Below, one piece after another: positions 62,334-64,000 of a stretch of DNA of 64,000 nt. The stretch covers positions 22,212,429 through 22,276,428 of the forward strand of contig NC_089766.1 in NCBI RefSeq assembly GCF_040412425.1, written 5' to 3'. The position numbers and the translations under genes are program-made. The notes below the pieces were generated by a model. It was not told the DNA's origin, did not search any database, and worked only from the letters and a program-made list of their open reading frames with translations. Numbering within the stretch: position 1 is the first letter of the stretch; every line of letters starts with the position of its first letter. This DNA is from Macrobrachium rosenbergii (taxonomy: Eukaryota; Arthropoda; Malacostraca; Decapoda; Palaemonidae).

Positions 62334-64000
62334 TATCCATGGGCAAATGATATATATAATCTCCATACAGAGTGGCTGCAGGATAGGCAATACATTTATC
62401 GTCGAGAGCAAATGATATATGTCTGTATCTATATATTAGCAAAACGTGTCTGATGGTAGGGAATAGTGACACTGGTGCCAGATGCACCTACATGCTGTCC
62501 AACCACCTTGCAGACAATGAGTGCCAACGAATTTACCTGTTTGGGCAACAACATCTACACCTTGTCCACCACACAGTAGTAGTGATGGACATGACTTTTC
62601 AGATCTGGTAACACTGCAAAAATGACTCGCTTATGACGTCAGAAGTGAGCATGTCCATCAGAAACTATAAGACCATGTAGACACACCCTTGAACAGTAAA
62701 ATATATGACACATAGATGGAGAAATTTTAATCTATTGCCAAGTAAATGAGTCACAAGCATATGCTCTTTTGACATGATAAAGTGTATCTATGCATTTTAA
62801 TATTCTTATTATCATTACTGTATTACTGTTCATTTATTAACTAGTCCAGTGAGCTAAAAAATCTCTCTTGGGGCTGGCCAGTTTGTATAATAAATCTGTA
62901 TTTAGAAATCCAGTTTCTGTATCACATTTCATACATTTGCAAATGGTGTTAAAGAAAAAGTTGACACTCCGGATAGGATGCCATTATTTCATTATGATGC
63001 ATGTCACTTTGAAAATTGAAAACATTCACAAAGTTTGTATTAGATTTATAATGGACTGTTGGGCCATTATGAAATTAATAATAAAGTCTACTCTTGATCA
63101 AGTTTATAGCATCTGATTGGCAATTTTTCTAATGACAATAGCCAGTAGTGAACAAGTTTTAACTAATATATTCTTTTTACTAAGCTATGGTAAACAAAGT
63201 TTTTGACAAAATTTTTGATCACTAATAACTCTTGATTCTGCTACAATCAGTTCAACCAAGATGATGAACAGGGACTCCAAATGGAGTGATATCATGCAGA
63301 CAATTGAAGTCACATAGAATGTATTTTTAAAATAGGAAATATCGTTAAAGCTTGCAGTTTAAAAGAAATCTTTTCAACTTCATTATTAAGTGAAAACCTG
63401 TAATAACTGTAATTTTTAATCTTCTGTAGCAACATAGGAACAAGCTTGTTAATGTGCTTATGCCAAAATTTTATTAAGTGGATATGGCTCTACCTAAAAC
63501 GTTTAATTTTTCAAGTCAAATTATTCATTTGGATATGAGTAGAGGATATCACACAAATCACTGACTACCTCTGCTGCATGATGTAACACTGAAAGTAGAT
63601 TGCCATAGCTCTATAATTATGCTTTATAGATGATATTATGCTAATGTCATATACAATCAGTATGCTTTAGAGTGTAACACTGACAGTACAATTGGTTCAC
63701 TTTATTTTGAAAAGAGTGCTATATTATTATTATGAGGACTTAGGTTTATTTACTCTTCTAAAAAATTAAGCCCTTAACTGTCATGTGCTTCCTATGTCAG
63801 ACCCCTTCTGCCAACTTACGAATCTGGACTTAAATTTAAATTTTAAATAAAAAGCATTTAAAATGGTCTACCTGAGCAAGTTTAGATTGTATGCAAAGCA
63901 AATAAAGTATAGATGCAGTATGCTCTTTTCCTTAACATTAAAATGGAAGTTCTGTGCTTATACAAGTACCAGTTATGGTAACCAGCCTCAAACCTCATTG
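62334..64000. other. Intergenic to window end
   Basis: No gene was recognised. A small inverted repeat (11-bp perfect arms, 62583-62593 and 62650-62660) brackets a CRE-like TGACGTCA at 62634-62641. Frame 62868-63116 lacks any motif. Confidence 0.5.

Overview
This is eukaryotic DNA, most likely from a decapod crustacean. The inference rests on very dense microsatellites ((TA)n, (GA)n, (TTA)n, (CA)n), several animal-type Ty3/gypsy retroelements, and a short interspersed repeat at 11328-11640 that I associate with decapod sequences. No prokaryotic gene, CRISPR array, rRNA or convincing tRNA was seen. A run of exactly 500 N (33501-34000) is a scaffold gap.

The window is mostly retrotransposons. 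From left to right: (a) a miniature element on the minus strand, 1-977, with two LTR ends around an internal domain of only about 147 bp that keeps a primer-binding site and a polypurine tract (TRIM-like). (b) A 9 kb minus-strand element, 1123-10058, with two diverged 1.8 kb LTRs and a 5.3 kb, extremely AT-rich, non-coding interior (LARD-like). (c) E1, about 11900-15350, plus strand, 3'-truncated gypsy gag-pol. (d) E2, 18856-28160, plus strand, with 1.2 kb LTRs, decayed gag-PR-RT-RNaseH-INT and an env-position reading frame with a membrane segment. (e) E3, 37332-46010, minus strand, with nearly identical 1.77 kb LTRs; its integrase lies upstream of reverse transcriptase, the copia-like order known from Gmr1-type Ty3/gypsy elements. 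(f) E4, 47619-52252, minus strand, a compact 0.41 kb-LTR gypsy element with ruined RT and integrase active sites.

Between them lie low-complexity and apparently single-copy DNA. The only host-gene candidate is a small two-exon minus-strand gene at 28667-29960. The 54-58 kb stretch is very microsatellite-rich: an 818 bp tandem duplication carrying a (TA)n tract of more than 600 bp, and a foldback hairpin (56623-56748) between complementary triplet repeats.

Two themes stand out: E3's domain order, and the repeated abutment of LTR edges on (TA)n tracts (positions 977, 1123, 18856, 37331, about 46010). The coding frames of all elements are broken. In E3, LTR differences are mostly one-base indels, so part of its frame breakage could be uncorrected long-read error rather than decay.
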